Shown here piece after piece: positions 22,910 through 33,096 of a stretch of DNA of 64,000 bases. Both the position numbers and the translations under genes were made by a program. The DNA lies in NCBI RefSeq assembly GCF_026967575.1, contig NZ_CP114054.1, positions 1,240,001 through 1,304,000 on the forward strand, in the 5' to 3' direction. The notes below the pieces were generated by a model. That model was not told the DNA's origin. It did not search any database and saw nothing but the letters and a program-made list of their open reading frames with translations. This stretch comes from Aurantiacibacter sp. MUD11 (GTDB taxonomy: Bacteria; Pseudomonadota; Alphaproteobacteria; Sphingomonadales; Sphingomonadaceae). Each line of letters begins with the position of its first letter. Position 1 is the first letter of the stretch.

Positions 22910-25900
22910 ATGCTGCGCGCCCTGATCGAAAAGGCCCTGTCGCTCCGGCTCGCGGTGATCGCACTGGCGCTGATCCTGGCAGGGTTCGGCGCATGGTCCT
23001 TCGCCCGGCTGCCGATCGATGCCTTTCCCGACATCAGCTCCACCCAGGTGAAAATCATCCTGCGCGCGCCCGGGATGACCCCGGAAGAGGTCGAAAGCCG
23101 CGTCATCACCCCCATCGAAATGGAAATGCTCGGCATCCCGGACCAGACCGTGCTGCGCTCGGTGGCCAAGTACGCGATCGCTGACATCACCATCGATTTC
23201 GAGGACGGGACAGATATCTACTGGGCGCGCCAGCAGGTCTCCGAACGGCTTGGCGCGGTGATGGCAGACCTTCCCGGCACAGTCGAAGGCGGCATGGCGC
23301 CGATCTCCACCCCGCTGTCGGACATGTACATGTTCACGCTGGAGGGGCCGCAGGACCTGGCCGAGAAGCGCCGCGTGCTGGACTGGATCATCCGTCCCGC
23401 GCTGCGCACCGTACCGGGTGTCGCCGACGTGAATGCGCTGGGCGGCTATGTCGAAACCTTCGAAGTCGCGCCCGACAATTCCGCGCTGGCCGCCGTGGGT
23501 CTCTCCACCGCCGACATTGCCGAGGCCACCGAAAGCGGCAACCGCAACGATGGTGCCGGGCGGTTGACCACGGGCGAGGAAGCCCTGATCGTGCGCACCA
23601 CCGGCGCGATCCGGACGCTGGACGACCTCGCGAACACGGTCGTGCGGGCCAACGGCGGGGCGGTCGTCCGCCTGAGCGATGTCGCCGAAATCCGCACCGG
23701 CAGCCTCACTCGCTATGGCGCCGTCACCAAGGACGGCGAAGGCGAAGCGGTGCAGGGCCTGGTGATCGGCCTGCGCGGTGCGGATGCATCGCAGGTCGTT
23801 GCCGGAGTCGAGCAAAGGCTGGAGGAGATCGCACCGAGCCTGCCCGACGGCATGGCGGTCAACGTCTTCTACGACCGTTCCGACCTCATCACCCGCGCCG
23901 TGGGCACGGTGGAGAGCGCGCTGCTCGAAGCCACGGTGCTGGTGGTGCTGCTCCTGCTGCTGTTCCTCGGCGATTTCCGCGCCTCGGTAATCGTCGCGCT
24001 GGCACTGCCCATGGCCGCGTTGCTGACCTTCATCTTCATGCGGGCAATCGGCCTGACAGCCAACCTGATGAGCCTTGGCGGCCTGGCCATCGCGGTCGGG
24101 ATACTGGTCGATGGCGCCGTAGTGGTGGTCGAGAACGTGGTCGAGCGCATGGCCGATCCGAAACATGCGAAGAGCAGCAAGGCCTACAACATCCTTGTCG
24201 CCAGCGCCGAAGTGTCCAAGCCGGTCGCCTCGGGCCTGGCCATCATCGCCGTGGTGTTCCTGCCGCTGCTCACGCTGGAGGGGCTGGAAGGCAAGCTGTT
24301 CTCGCCTGTCGCCCTAACCATCGTGCTGGCCCTGCTGTCAGCGCTGCTGCTCTCGCTCACGCTGATTCCGGTAATCGCCTACTACCTGCTGAAGGTGAAG
24401 GAGGGGCACCACGAACCGTGGCTGATGCGCAGGATTGCCCCGCGCTACCGTGTGCTGCTGGGGGGAGCCTTCGCCCGCCAGAAGCTGGTGTTTGGCATCG
24501 CCGGCGCTTCGCTGGCGGTCACAGCGCTCGCCTACACGGTGACCGGCAAGACCTTCCTGCCGGTGATGGACGAAGGATCGGTCGTCATGCAGCTCGCCAA
24601 GCTGCCCTCCGTCTCGCTCGAACACTCGCTCGAGGGCGATCTCGCCGTCGAGCGCGCGATCATGGAGGAAGTGCCCGAAGTGGAGGCCATCATCTCCCGT
24701 GTCGGCTCCGACGAGATCGGCCTCGATCCCATGGGCCTCAACGAAAGCGACGCCTTCCTGCAACTGGCCCCTCGCGACGAATGGCGCGTGTCCGACAAGG
24801 ACTGGCTGGTCGACCAGCTGCGCGAAGTGACCGCCCGCTTCCCCGGTATCGAGCCCAGCTTCACCCAGCCGATCGATATGCGCACCTCGGAAATGCTTAC
24901 CGGTGCGCGCGGCGACCTGGCGATCAAGCTGTTCGGCCCCGATCTCGATGAGCTTTCGCGCCTCTCGGGCGAGATCCAGGCCCGGCTGGAAACGATCGAG
25001 GGCACCAGCGAGGCGATGACCGTCGCCAATGACACTGTCGACTACCTGCAGCTCGATATCGACCGCGTGGCCGCCGGGCGGCTGGGCATGCCGGTGACCG
25101 ACCTGCAGGACATGATGCGCGCGCAGGTCGAAGGGGTCCAGGCAGGCGTGGTGGCCGATGGCAACCGCCGCATTCCCATCCTCGTGCGCGGCGAAGGGCG
25201 CATGGCGGATACGCCGCAGGCCTTTGCCGACCAGGTCTACCAGTCCCCGTCGGGCCAGTTCGTGCGCGCCAGCGATGTCGCCGACTTCAACCTTGTCGAG
25301 GGTCCGGTGAAGCTGGAGCACGAGAACGGCTCCCGCTTCGCGCTGGTGCAGGCCTTCGTCACCGGGCGCGACCTGGTCGGGTATGTCGAAGAGGCGCGCG
25401 CGGATATTGCACAGAATGTCACCCTGCCCGCCGGTTACCGGCTGGAGTGGGGAGGACAGTTCGAGAACCAGCAGCGTGCCAGTGCGGGCCTGGGAATCGT
25501 GCTGCCGGTATCGGTGCTGATGATCTTCGCCATCCTTTATTTCACCCTCGGCTCGCTGCGGGCCTCGATCCTGATCCTGCTCAACATCCCCTTCGCCATG
25601 GTCGGCGGCATGGTCGCGCTGGCCGTGTCGGGCGAATACCTCTCGGTTCCCGCATCGGTCGGCTTCATCGCCCTGTTCGGCATCGCGGTGCTGAACGGGC
25701 TGGTGATGGTGTCCTACTTCCGCCAGCTGCGCAGCGAGGGCGTGCCCTTGGCCGAAGCCGTACGGCTGGGCGCGGAACGCCGGCTGCGCCCTGTACTGAT
25801 GACCGCCAGCATCGCTGCCTTCGGCCTCGTCCCATTGCTGTTTGCCACCGGCCCCGGTTCGGAAATCCAGAAACCGCTGGCGATCGTGGTGGTCGGCGGC

Positions 25901-26014
25901 CTCGTCTCCGCGACACTGCTGACCCTCGTCCTGCTGCCGATACTCTACGAGCGTTTCGGCGAGAGCGCGGGCGAGCACGCGGAAGAGGAATGGACCGAAG
26001 GAGACCTCGCATGA
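22910..26014 (+). CDS. Heavy-metal RND efflux pump (CzcA/CusA family)
   Basis: A proton-driven inner-membrane transporter of 1034 residues with the RND plan of 12 transmembrane helices and two large periplasmic loops. Overall similarity is to CzcA-type pumps, for example DPMGLNESDAFLQLAPRDEW in the periplasmic domain. The transmembrane helix 4 signature reads AVGILVDGAVVVVEN: the DGA...VEN part is CzcA-like, while the first Asp of the CzcA form (DFG) is replaced by Ala as in CusA-type pumps. Substrate ion therefore cannot be assigned from the motif. The stop overlaps the channel gene by 4 bases (ATGA). Control by the divergent two-component system is inferred. Confidence 0.92.
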   Translation: MLRALIEKALSLRLAVIALALILAGFGAWSFARLPIDAFPDISSTQVKIILRAPGMTPEEVESRVITPIEMEMLGIPDQTVLRSVAKYAIADITIDFEDGTDIYWARQQVSERLGAVMADLPGTVEGGMAPISTPLSDMYMFTLEGPQDLAEKRRVLDWIIRPALRTVPGVADVNALGGYVETFEVAPDNSALAAVGLSTADIAEATESGNRNDGAGRLTTGEEALIVRTTGAIRTLDDLANTVVRANGGAVVRLSDVAEIRTGSLTRYGAVTKDGEGEAVQGLVIGLRGADASQVVAGVEQRLEEIAPSLPDGMAVNVFYDRSDLITRAVGTVESALLEATVLVVLLLLLFLGDFRASVIVALALPMAALLTFIFMRAIGLTANLMSLGGLAIAVGILVDGAVVVVENVVERMADPKHAKSSKAYNILVASAEVSKPVASGLAIIAVVFLPLLTLEGLEGKLFSPVALTIVLALLSALLLSLTLIPVIAYYLLKVKEGHHEPWLMRRIAPRYRVLLGGAFARQKLVFGIAGASLAVTALAYTVTGKTFLPVMDEGSVVMQLAKLPSVSLEHSLEGDLAVERAIMEEVPEVEAIISRVGSDEIGLDPMGLNESDAFLQLAPRDEWRVSDKDWLVDQLREVTARFPGIEPSFTQPIDMRTSEMLTGARGDLAIKLFGPDLDELSRLSGEIQARLETIEGTSEAMTVANDTVDYLQLDIDRVAAGRLGMPVTDLQDMMRAQVEGVQAGVVADGNRRIPILVRGEGRMADTPQAFADQVYQSPSGQFVRASDVADFNLVEGPVKLEHENGSRFALVQAFVTGRDLVGYVEEARADIAQNVTLPAGYRLEWGGQFENQQRASAGLGIVLPVSVLMIFAILYFTLGSLRASILILLNIPFAMVGGMVALAVSGEYLSVPASVGFIALFGIAVLNGLVMVSYFRQLRSEGVPLAEAVRLGAERRLRPVLMTASIAAFGLVPLLFATGPGSEIQKPLAIVVVGGLVSATLLTLVLLPILYERFGESAGEHAEEEWTEGDLA

Positions 26015-27234
26015 GGCTTGCCGTCGCACTGCTCCCGCTGGCTGCTCTTGCCATGCCGCTTGCCGCCGAGCCGGGCCTGCCGGACGAAGCGCAGGTGGCC
26101 GCCGCGCTCGATGCCTATCCGGCGGTCGAAGCCGCACAGCAGCGCGTCGGCGCCGCGCGCTCCTCTGCCGAGGCGCGTGCGGCCAGCCCGCACGATTTCA
26201 TCGTGACCGGCAGCTACACGCGCCGTTCGATCGAGCTTGAAGGCGATTTCGACGAGTTCAACGCCGACTTGATGCGTGGCATCCGCCTGCCCGGCAAGGC
26301 GCGGCTCGACCGCGAGATCGGCGTGCACCTTGTCGACGCGGCGGAGAACATGGCGGAGGACACGCGCCACCAGGCCGCCCTCATCCTCGCGCAGCACTGG
26401 TGGGACTGGCTCTCCGCCTCCGCCGCCGCGAAGGTGGACGAGCAGGCGGTCAGCAATCTCGAGGCAGCCCTGCGCGCGGTCCAGCGCCGGGTGGAGCTTG
26501 GCGACGCTGCCGCACTGGAAGCCGACCAGGCCGAGGCTGCGCTTGGGGCCGCCCGCGTGCGCGCCGCCCAGTCGGTGGGTGAGGCGAACCTCGCCCGAAC
26601 CCGGCTTGCCACCCATTTCCCCGCGCTGGCTCTACCCAGCGAAGCCCCCGAGATTCCCGTGCCCGAAATCGCCCAGGGCGAACTCGAACGCTATTCCGCC
26701 ATGGTCGTCGCCAACAGCCACGAAATCGCCGCTGCCGAGGCCCAGTCGCGTGCGGTCGAGGCTTCGGCGCAGCGCGCCCGGCTTGACCGGGTGGCCGATC
26801 CTTCGGTCGGTATCCGGGTCTTTTCCGAACGTGGCGGGGCCGAGACCGGTGCGGGACTGGTGTTCTCCATGCCTTTCGGCGGCAGCCGCCGCGGCGCGGT
26901 TGCAGACCAAGCCGCTGCCGAGGCCAGCGCCGCAATTGCCGATGCCCGGATGGCGCGCTTCGCGGTGAACGAGACTGCCGCGGCAGACCTGGCGCAGGCG
27001 CAATTCCGCATCGAATCCTGGCAGCGGGCCCGCGAAGGGCTGCGCGCACAGATGGCGGTCCTGTCACGGATGCGCCGCGGCCACGAACTGGGCGAGATCG
27101 ACCTTGCCGACCTGCTGTTTGCCGAGCGCATGACTCACGACGCCTTCAGCCTCGAGGTCGCCGCGCGGGCCGAAGCGCAACGGGCAATCACCCAGATCCG
27201 CATCGACAGCCACGAGCTGTGGCTGAGGGACTGA
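26011..27234 (+). CDS. TolC/CzcC-family outer-membrane efflux protein
   Basis: A 407-residue outer-membrane channel subunit completing the tripartite pump. The signal peptide (LLPLAALAMPLAAEP) is followed by two OEP-type repeats made of long Ala/Glu/Arg-rich helices. The heptad pattern is clear at about 150-190 (RRVELGDAAALEADQAEAA) and again near 360 (ELGEIDLADLLFAER). The second repeat ends with a helix close to the C-terminus, as in CzcC. The start at 26011 overlaps the pump stop codon and places the signal peptide correctly; upstream in-frame codons belong to the pump in another frame. Confidence 0.88.
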   Translation: MRLAVALLPLAALAMPLAAEPGLPDEAQVAAALDAYPAVEAAQQRVGAARSSAEARAASPHDFIVTGSYTRRSIELEGDFDEFNADLMRGIRLPGKARLDREIGVHLVDAAENMAEDTRHQAALILAQHWWDWLSASAAAKVDEQAVSNLEAALRAVQRRVELGDAAALEADQAEAALGAARVRAAQSVGEANLARTRLATHFPALALPSEAPEIPVPEIAQGELERYSAMVVANSHEIAAAEAQSRAVEASAQRARLDRVADPSVGIRVFSERGGAETGAGLVFSMPFGGSRRGAVADQAAAEASAAIADARMARFAVNETAAADLAQAQFRIESWQRAREGLRAQMAVLSRMRRGHELGEIDLADLLFAERMTHDAFSLEVAARAEAQRAITQIRIDSHELWLRD

Positions 27235-27310
27235 GCGGACCAGCGCAAAGCCCCCCGTTTCCGCTCTTTGGCTGGACAATGCCCGTGCCCCCAAGGCATA
27301 GGCCGCGACC

Positions 27311-28588
27311 ATGCATGATCTACGAATGATCCGAGAGAATCCGGAAGGCTTCGACACCGCGCTGGCACTGCGCGGGGTGGAGCCCGTGTCCGCCCGCGTC
27401 CTGGAACTGGACGAGCAGCGCCGCGCGCTTACCACGCAGTTGCAGGAAGCGCAGAGCCGCCGCAACGAGGCATCCAAAGCCATCGGCCAGGCCATGGGCC
27501 AGGGCGACAAGGACAAGGCCGAGGCGCTGAAGGCGGAAGTCGCCGAAATCAAGCAGGCCATGCCCGCGCTGGAAGAGCGCGAGAAGGCGCTCGGCACCGA
27601 GTTGAACGACCTGCTCGCCTCTATTCCCAACCTGCCCGCCGAAGGCGTGCCGGAAGGCGAGGACGAGAACGACAATCTCGAGGTCAGCCGCTGGACGACC
27701 CCGCGCACCTTCCATTTCGAAGCCAAGGAACACGCCGACATGGGCCCCGCACTCGGCATGGAGTTCGAAACGGCGGCCAGGATGTCGGGCGCGCGCTTCA
27801 CCTTCCTGCGCGGCCAGATGGCGCGCCTGCACCGCGCACTGGCGCAGTTCATGCTCGACAAGCAGACTGCCGACAACGGCTACACCGAGTGCAACCCGCC
27901 GCTGCTGGTGCGCGACGAGGCCCTGTTCGGCACCGGCCAGCTGCCCAAGTTTGCCGAGGATCAGTTCCGCGCCAACGATCACTGGCTGATCCCCACGGCA
28001 GAGGTCTCACTGACCAATTCCGTGCGGGAACAGATCATCGACGATCTATCGTCCCCCATCCGCCTGACCGCCCTCACCCCCTGCTTCCGCAGCGAGGCCG
28101 GCGCGGCGGGCAAGGACACCCGCGGCTTCATCCGCCAGCACCAGTTCGAAAAGGTGGAGCTGGTCTCGATTTGCCGTCCGGAAGACGCGCACGACGAGCA
28201 TATCCACATGGTCGAATCCGCCGAAAGCATCCTCCACGCGCTGGAACTGCCGCATCGCAAGATGCTGCTGTGCACCGGCGACATGGGCTTCGGCGCACGC
28301 AAGACCTTCGACCTGGAGGTCTGGCTGCCGGGCCAGGACGCCTATCGCGAAATCAGCTCGATCAGCTGGTGCGGCGATTTCCAGGCGCGGCGCATGAACG
28401 CGCGCTATCGTCCGGAAGACGGCGGCAAGAAGACCGAGTTCGTGCACACGCTGAACGGTTCCGGCCTCGCCGTGGGTCGCACGCTGGTGGCCGTGCTGGA
28501 AAACTACCAGCAGGAAGACGGCTCCGTCACCGTGCCCGAGGTCCTGAAGCCCTATATGGGCGGTCTCGAAAAACTGCTACCTGCCTGA
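27311..28588 (+). CDS. serS: Serine--tRNA ligase
   Basis: Charges tRNA-Ser (and tRNA-Sec where present). The 425-residue protein has the N-terminal antiparallel coiled-coil arm (about 25-105, Gln/Glu/Lys-rich), then the class II catalytic core with motif 2 ([17 protein letters not shown]) and motif 3 near the C-terminus ([19 protein letters not shown]). The start [15 protein letters not shown] at 27311 is standard. surE follows after 3 bases and a potassium-channel gene after that, so these three are likely co-transcribed. Confidence 0.97.
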   Translation: MHDLRMIRENPEGFDTALALRGVEPVSARVLELDEQRRALTTQLQEAQSRRNEASKAIGQAMGQGDKDKAEALKAEVAEIKQAMPALEEREKALGTELNDLLASIPNLPAEGVPEGEDENDNLEVSRWTTPRTFHFEAKEHADMGPALGMEFETAARMSGARFTFLRGQMARLHRALAQFMLDKQTADNGYTECNPPLLVRDEALFGTGQLPKFAEDQFRANDHWLIPTAEVSLTNSVREQIIDDLSSPIRLTALTPCFRSEAGAAGKDTRGFIRQHQFEKVELVSICRPEDAHDEHIHMVESAESILHALELPHRKMLLCTGDMGFGARKTFDLEVWLPGQDAYREISSISWCGDFQARRMNARYRPEDGGKKTEFVHTLNGSGLAVGRTLVAVLENYQQEDGSVTVPEVLKPYMGGLEKLLPA

Positions 28589-28591
28589 TCG

Positions 28592-29347
28592 ATGCGCATC
28601 CTCCTTTCCAATGACGACGGCATCCACGCGCCCGGCATGGCCGTATTGGAAGAGCTGGCGGCCCAGCTGTCGGACGATGTCTGGGTCTGCGCGCCGGCAG
28701 AAGAGGCATCGGGGGCCGGCCACTCGCTGACGCTGCACCAGCCGGTGCGGCTGCGCGAACATGGCGAAAAGCGTTTCTCCGTCACCGGCACGCCGACGGA
28801 TTCGGTCAACCTCGCGCTGCGCAAGCTGTTCGCCGACAAGCTGCCCGATCTGGTGATTTCCGGCGTCAACGCGGGCGAGAACCTGGGCGACGACATCACT
28901 TATTCGGGCACCGTCTCCGCCGCCATGGAAGGTGCGCTGGCGGGCATCCCGGCCATCGCCCTGAGCCAGGCGTTCCGCGAGAACGGTCGCAGCTTCTCCG
29001 CCACCGAAGGCTGGGGCAAGCGCGTGCTGGAACCGCTGGTGGACATGGCCATGGCCAAGCGCACGCTGGTCAACGTCAACTTCCCCGCCCTGCCAGCAGA
29101 CAAGGTACGCGGCATCCGCGTGGTGCGGCAGGGCTTCCACGATTACGAGCGGGGCAGCCTGGTCGAGGGCACCGATCCGCGCGGGCGGCCCTATTACTGG
29201 TTCGGCCTGCAGGATGCCGAGCACACGCTGGACCACGGCACCGATCTGGAAGCGGTGGAAGACGGCTACATCGCCGTCACGCCCTTGCAGCTGGATCTGA
29301 CCAACCATTCCGCCATCGGCGCGCTGGCGGACAGGTTCGCCGCGTGA
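28592..29347 (+). CDS. surE: 5'/3'-nucleotidase SurE
   Basis: Metal-dependent phosphatase acting on nucleoside monophosphates and other small substrates in the cytoplasm. The 251-residue sequence opens with MRILLSNDDGIHAPGM, containing the paired Asp (8, 9) that bind the metal. Other conserved pieces are GTPTDSVNLAL, SGVNAGENLGDDITYSGTV (Asn and Ser ligands) and the C-terminal beta-arm region. In many proteobacteria surE neighbours pcm and nlpD; here it follows serS instead. Confidence 0.95.
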   Translation: MRILLSNDDGIHAPGMAVLEELAAQLSDDVWVCAPAEEASGAGHSLTLHQPVRLREHGEKRFSVTGTPTDSVNLALRKLFADKLPDLVISGVNAGENLGDDITYSGTVSAAMEGALAGIPAIALSQAFRENGRSFSATEGWGKRVLEPLVDMAMAKRTLVNVNFPALPADKVRGIRVVRQGFHDYERGSLVEGTDPRGRPYYWFGLQDAEHTLDHGTDLEAVEDGYIAVTPLQLDLTNHSAIGALADRFAA

Positions 29348-29364
29348 CGGGTTGCCGCTGAGCC

Positions 29365-30465
29365 ATGGCGCGATCGCACACTAGGCCCCGTTCGGACCGC
29401 AAGCGGCTTGCCAAGCGGCGGTTCGCGCCGCTGCGCCGCGCGGTAAAGATCCCGGTCTGGGGCGACCTCGGCATCCGGCTGGGCCTCGCGCTGTTCCTGA
29501 TTTTCGTCGTGGTCATGATCCACTGGTGGGACCGCGAAGGACTGGTCGACAATCTCGACGGCCACGTCAGCTTCCTCGACGTGATCTATTTCACCATGAT
29601 CTCCATCACCACCACCGGCTTTGGCGACATTGCGCCCATCAGCGACCGCGCGCGGCTGGTGGAGGCGGTAATCGTGACGCCGGTCCGTTTCGCCGTGCTG
29701 TTCATCTTCGTCGGCACCGCCTACAACTTCCTCATCAAGCGCAGCTGGGAGAAATTCCGCATGGCCCGCATCCAGGAACAGCTTTCCAACCACGTCGTCG
29801 TGCTGGGCTTCGGCATCTCCGGCTCGGAGGCCGTGGGCGAACTTATCGAGCGCGGCACCGATCCCGCCTGCATCGTCGTGATGGACATGGACGAGGAACG
29901 GCTGGAGCAGGCCGAGGCGCTGGGCTGCAACGTGATCGAGGCCGACGCCACGCGCGACGAGAACCTCGAGGCCGTGCGCATCGACCAGGCGCAGACCGTG
30001 CTGGTTTCCGCCGGGCGCGACGACAGCTCGATCCTGATCGTGCTGACCGTGCGCCACTTGGCGCCCAAGGTGCCGATCAGCGTGGTGGTGCGCGCTGCCG
30101 ACAACGAACTGCTGGCGCGGCAGGCGGGCGCGGACAACGTGATCAACCCGGTGCGTTTCACCGGCCTGCTGCTGGCGGGCAGCGCGCGCGGCGCGCATAT
30201 CGCCGATTACCTGGGCGACCTCGCCTCTGTCACTGGCCGCGTGAAGCTGGTCGAGCGCGAGGTGCTGCCCGAGGAAATCGGCAAGCCGCTGAGCGACCTC
30301 GCCACCGGCGGGCGCGGCCTGCGCATCTATCGCAACGGCACTGCCTGCGGCTTCTGGGAGCACGAGGCCGATTGCCTGCAGGCCGGCGACATCGTCGTCG
30401 AAATCCTGCCGACCGAGCCGGAAAACGGTGTCGGCGATGCCGAAGTCCTCGCCTCCACCGACTAG
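29365..30465 (+). CDS. Two-pore-helix potassium channel with RCK (TrkA) domains
   Basis: A 366-residue ion channel. The N-terminal basic segment is followed by two transmembrane helices (about 35-60 and 95-125) flanking a pore loop. The filter sequence TTTGFGDIAPIS replaces the standard TVGYGD Tyr with Phe (GFGD), a variant found in several functional K+ channels. A TrkA-N domain starts at HVVVLGFGISGSEAVGEL (a Rossmann GxGxxG-like fold), and a TrkA-C domain covers about 285-355. Ligand or nucleotide gating of K+ flux is expected. It begins 17 bases after surE. Confidence 0.88.
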   Translation: MARSHTRPRSDRKRLAKRRFAPLRRAVKIPVWGDLGIRLGLALFLIFVVVMIHWWDREGLVDNLDGHVSFLDVIYFTMISITTTGFGDIAPISDRARLVEAVIVTPVRFAVLFIFVGTAYNFLIKRSWEKFRMARIQEQLSNHVVVLGFGISGSEAVGELIERGTDPACIVVMDMDEERLEQAEALGCNVIEADATRDENLEAVRIDQAQTVLVSAGRDDSSILIVLTVRHLAPKVPISVVVRAADNELLARQAGADNVINPVRFTGLLLAGSARGAHIADYLGDLASVTGRVKLVEREVLPEEIGKPLSDLATGGRGLRIYRNGTACGFWEHEADCLQAGDIVVEILPTEPENGVGDAEVLASTD

Positions 30466-30471
30466 CGCACC

Positions 30472-30879
30472 CTATCCCATCAGGATGAACACGCCGCCCG
30501 CCGCGGCCATGCCGACGATGAAGTAGCCGGCATCGATGGCGAACAGCTTGCCCGGCTTCATCTGGTACAGGTAATTGATGCCAATGGCCGGGGCCATGAT
30601 GGTCGCGGCGAAGCCGACTGCCATCATCATCACGATATGCGGCTGCCCGCTGGACCGCGCGACGCTGTGACCCAGCATGGTCACCACCAGCATCTCGAAC
30701 AGGAAGCACAGCAGCATGATCAGCCAGGTCGGATTGCGGCCCGGCTGCTTGACCGTTTCCTCGTTCACGCCGGTCAGTCCCATCCAGGTCTTGCCGAACA
30801 GCGGGCCGTACCAGACAGCACCGATCAGGAAGAACGCGACGCTGCCCAGCAGCACCGCAAGCAGGTTGATATCGCCCAT
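30472..30879 (-). CDS. DUF1761 membrane protein
   Basis: A 135-residue protein with four predicted transmembrane helices (about 5-25, 50-72, 82-104, 115-133). The family-typical N-terminus reads MGDINLLAVLLGSVAFFLIGAVWYGPLFGKTWM cut here at its conserved VWYGP and FGKTW pieces. DUF1761 has no known function. The ATG at 30879 is chosen over one 11 codons upstream because it starts directly at the first helix. It is convergent with the potassium channel gene, 6 bases apart, and divergent from rimO. Confidence 0.8.
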   Translation of the reverse strand: MGDINLLAVLLGSVAFFLIGAVWYGPLFGKTWMGLTGVNEETVKQPGRNPTWLIMLLCFLFEMLVVTMLGHSVARSSGQPHIVMMMAVGFAATIMAPAIGINYLYQMKPGKLFAIDAGYFIVGMAAAGGVFILMG

Positions 30880-30955
30880 GTTCCCAACTCCCCCGAAGTC
30901 TCTCCTGCGCAAAGTCTAGCGCAAAGGCCCGCACGCGTGTAGGGGGCCGCCCGTC

Positions 30956-32329
30956 ATGGCATCGCAAATACCCGAACAGAAGCGCGTGGGCATGGTCAGC
31001 CTCGGCTGTCCCAAGGCGCTGGTCGATTCAGAGCGCATTCTCACGAAGCTGCGCGCCGATGGCTATGCCATGAGCCCCGACTATGCCGGGGCCGACGTGG
31101 TGCTGGTAAACACCTGCGGCTTCCTCGATTCCGCCAAGGAGGAGAGCCTCGAAGCGATTGGCGAGGCGATCAACGAGAACGGCCGCGTCATCGTGACCGG
31201 CTGCATGGGTGACGAGGCGGAGTTGATCCGCAAGCGTTTCCCGCAGGTTCTCGCGATTACCGGCGCGCACCAGTACGAAGACGTGGTGGAAGCGGTGCAC
31301 GAAGCCGCGCCGCCTTCGCAAGGGCCGTTCATCGACCTCGTCCCGCAGCCGACCGACCAGATGGTGAAGCTGACCCCGCGTCACTACAGCTACCTGAAGA
31401 TTTCCGAGGGCTGCAATCACTCCTGCGCCTTCTGCATTATCCCGCAGCTGCGTGGGAAACTGGCCAGCCGCCGGATCGACGCCGTGCTGCGCGAGGCGGA
31501 GAAGCTGGTCGCTGCCGGGACCAAGGAATTGCTGGTTATCAGCCAGGACACCTCCGCCTACGGTGTCGATACCCGGCACGAGGAACGCATGTGGAAGGGG
31601 CACCCGGTCCGTGCCCACATGACCGACCTGGCCCGCGAACTGGGCCAACTGGACATCGGCGGCGGCGTGCCGCCGTGGGTGCGGCTGCACTACGTCTATC
31701 CCTATCCGCACGTCGACCAAGTCATCCCGCTGATGGCCGAAGGGCTGCTGACACCCTACCTCGACATTCCCTTCCAGCACGCCAGCCCGAAGGTGCTGAA
31801 GGCGATGAAGCGCCCGGCGAACGAGGCCAAGGTGCTCGAACGGCTGAAGTCGTGGCGGGAAATCTGCCCGGAGATCGCCATCCGCTCCAGCTTCGTGGTC
31901 GGCTTCCCCGGTGAGACCGAGGAGGACTTCCAGTACCTGCTCGACTGGCTGGAAGAAGCCCAGCTCGACCGTGTCGGGGCCTTCCGGTTCGAACCGGTCG
32001 AAGGCGCGCAGGCCAATGCCCTGCCCGATCCGGTGCCCGAAGAGGTGAAGGAAGAACGCTACGCCCGCGTGATGGAGGTCACCGAGCGGATCAGCGCCGC
32101 CAAGCTGGAGGCCAAGATCGGCAAGACCCTGCCCGTCATCATCGACGAGGTCGGCGAGCCGGACGAGGACGGCGACATCGGCGCAACCGGTCGTTCACAG
32201 GCCGATGCGCCGGAAATCGACGGACAGGTGTTCCTGCGCAACGTGCCCGCCACGCTGGTGGCTGGCGATATCGTGCAGGTGAACGTCGAGGACGCCGACG
32301 CACACGACCTGTTCGGCGTTATTGCCTGA
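30956..32329 (+). CDS. rimO: Ribosomal protein S12 methylthiotransferase RimO
   Basis: Radical-SAM enzyme that adds a methylthio group to an Asp of ribosomal protein S12. The 457-residue protein has the N-terminal UPF0004 domain with its three cluster Cys ([27 protein letters not shown]). The radical-SAM CxxxCxxC reads CNHSCAFC (about 146-153), and a C-terminal TRAM domain follows. The [10 protein letters not shown] opening distinguishes RimO from MiaB. The GTG/ATG choice is not an issue: ATG at 30956 gives a normal N-terminus. Confidence 0.96.
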   Translation: MASQIPEQKRVGMVSLGCPKALVDSERILTKLRADGYAMSPDYAGADVVLVNTCGFLDSAKEESLEAIGEAINENGRVIVTGCMGDEAELIRKRFPQVLAITGAHQYEDVVEAVHEAAPPSQGPFIDLVPQPTDQMVKLTPRHYSYLKISEGCNHSCAFCIIPQLRGKLASRRIDAVLREAEKLVAAGTKELLVISQDTSAYGVDTRHEERMWKGHPVRAHMTDLARELGQLDIGGGVPPWVRLHYVYPYPHVDQVIPLMAEGLLTPYLDIPFQHASPKVLKAMKRPANEAKVLERLKSWREICPEIAIRSSFVVGFPGETEEDFQYLLDWLEEAQLDRVGAFRFEPVEGAQANALPDPVPEEVKEERYARVMEVTERISAAKLEAKIGKTLPVIIDEVGEPDEDGDIGATGRSQADAPEIDGQVFLRNVPATLVAGDIVQVNVEDADAHDLFGVIA

Positions 32330-32355
32330 CGGCGATCAACGATGCGCGATCAGCG

Positions 32356-33096
32356 CTATTCCGGGGCGCTGGCTGAATATTCGAGGGCAAAGCTGGGGTC
32401 GCATTCGTAGGGGTAGACGTGCTCACCCTCGCGCAGCTCCCATTCGATCCAGCGCGCACCGTTGTTGGCCAGCATCCTTGGGTCGGAGAACCACTGCGTC
32501 GCCACCAGTCGCCCGGTCGTTTCGTCGACGCGATAGCGTTCGATCATGCGCACTTGGTCACTGTGGTCGAGGCCGTTGTTGGTAATGGTGGAGACGGCGA
32601 TATGGCTGGTCTCGATTACCAGCTCGTCACCCTCCCAGTGGCCGGTGGAGAAGCCCATCTTCGAATGCGGGTAGCCCTCCGGCGCCTCGCGGCCATCCAT
32701 AAACACCAGTCGCACCTGGTCGAAATATTCGTTGCGGATGACGATCAGCTCGTCGGTCTGGTGGATCTCGAACGGGAACGGGCCTTGCAGGGCGTAGATT
32801 ATGCTGGGCGGCAGGCACACGCGCTCGAGCGCGAACTCGTCTTCCGGCTGCCAGCTCTCGGCGCGCGCCAGCGCCTCCTCGGTCAATTCCAGTCCGCCAT
32901 ATTCGCCGCGCGGGAATTCGACCACGCCGGTGTCCTCCACCAGCACGGTATCGGGCGGCAGTTTCGCCAGCATGTCGGGGGCAGGCTCGCCAAAGTCGAA
33001 GACGGGACCCCAGAAACCGGACAGGTCCGGCGGCGCATCCTGCGCAGCGGCCGGCGTGCTGGCGAGCAGCAGGACTGCGACGAGCGGCCTAATCAT
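32356..33096 (-). CDS. Uncharacterised exported protein
   Basis: A 246-residue protein with a clear signal peptide (LVAVLLLASTPAAAQ) and a mature part beginning DAPPDLSGFWGPVFDF. It contains VCLPPSIIYALQGPFPFEIHQTDE, conserved-looking YFDQVRLVFMDGREAPEGYPHSKMG cut at its Gly/Trp-rich turns, and GHWEGDELVIETSHI. This pattern (short beta strands, STGHWEGDTLVV-type motif) is common in a family of periplasmic proteins of unknown function found beside DUF6152 genes. The start at 33096 overlaps the DUF6152 stop by 8 bases, so both are one transcription unit. Confidence 0.65.
   Translation of the reverse strand: MIRPLVAVLLLASTPAAAQDAPPDLSGFWGPVFDFGEPAPDMLAKLPPDTVLVEDTGVVEFPRGEYGGLELTEEALARAESWQPEDEFALERVCLPPSIIYALQGPFPFEIHQTDELIVIRNEYFDQVRLVFMDGREAPEGYPHSKMGFSTGHWEGDELVIETSHIAVSTITNNGLDHSDQVRMIERYRVDETTGRLVATQWFSDPRMLANNGARWIEWELREGEHVYPYECDPSFALEYSASAPE

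Noticed and set aside
22319..24166. 615-codon minus-strand frame over the RND operon
   Set aside because: Antisense shadow of adaptor and pump genes, with no recognisable motif or start signal.
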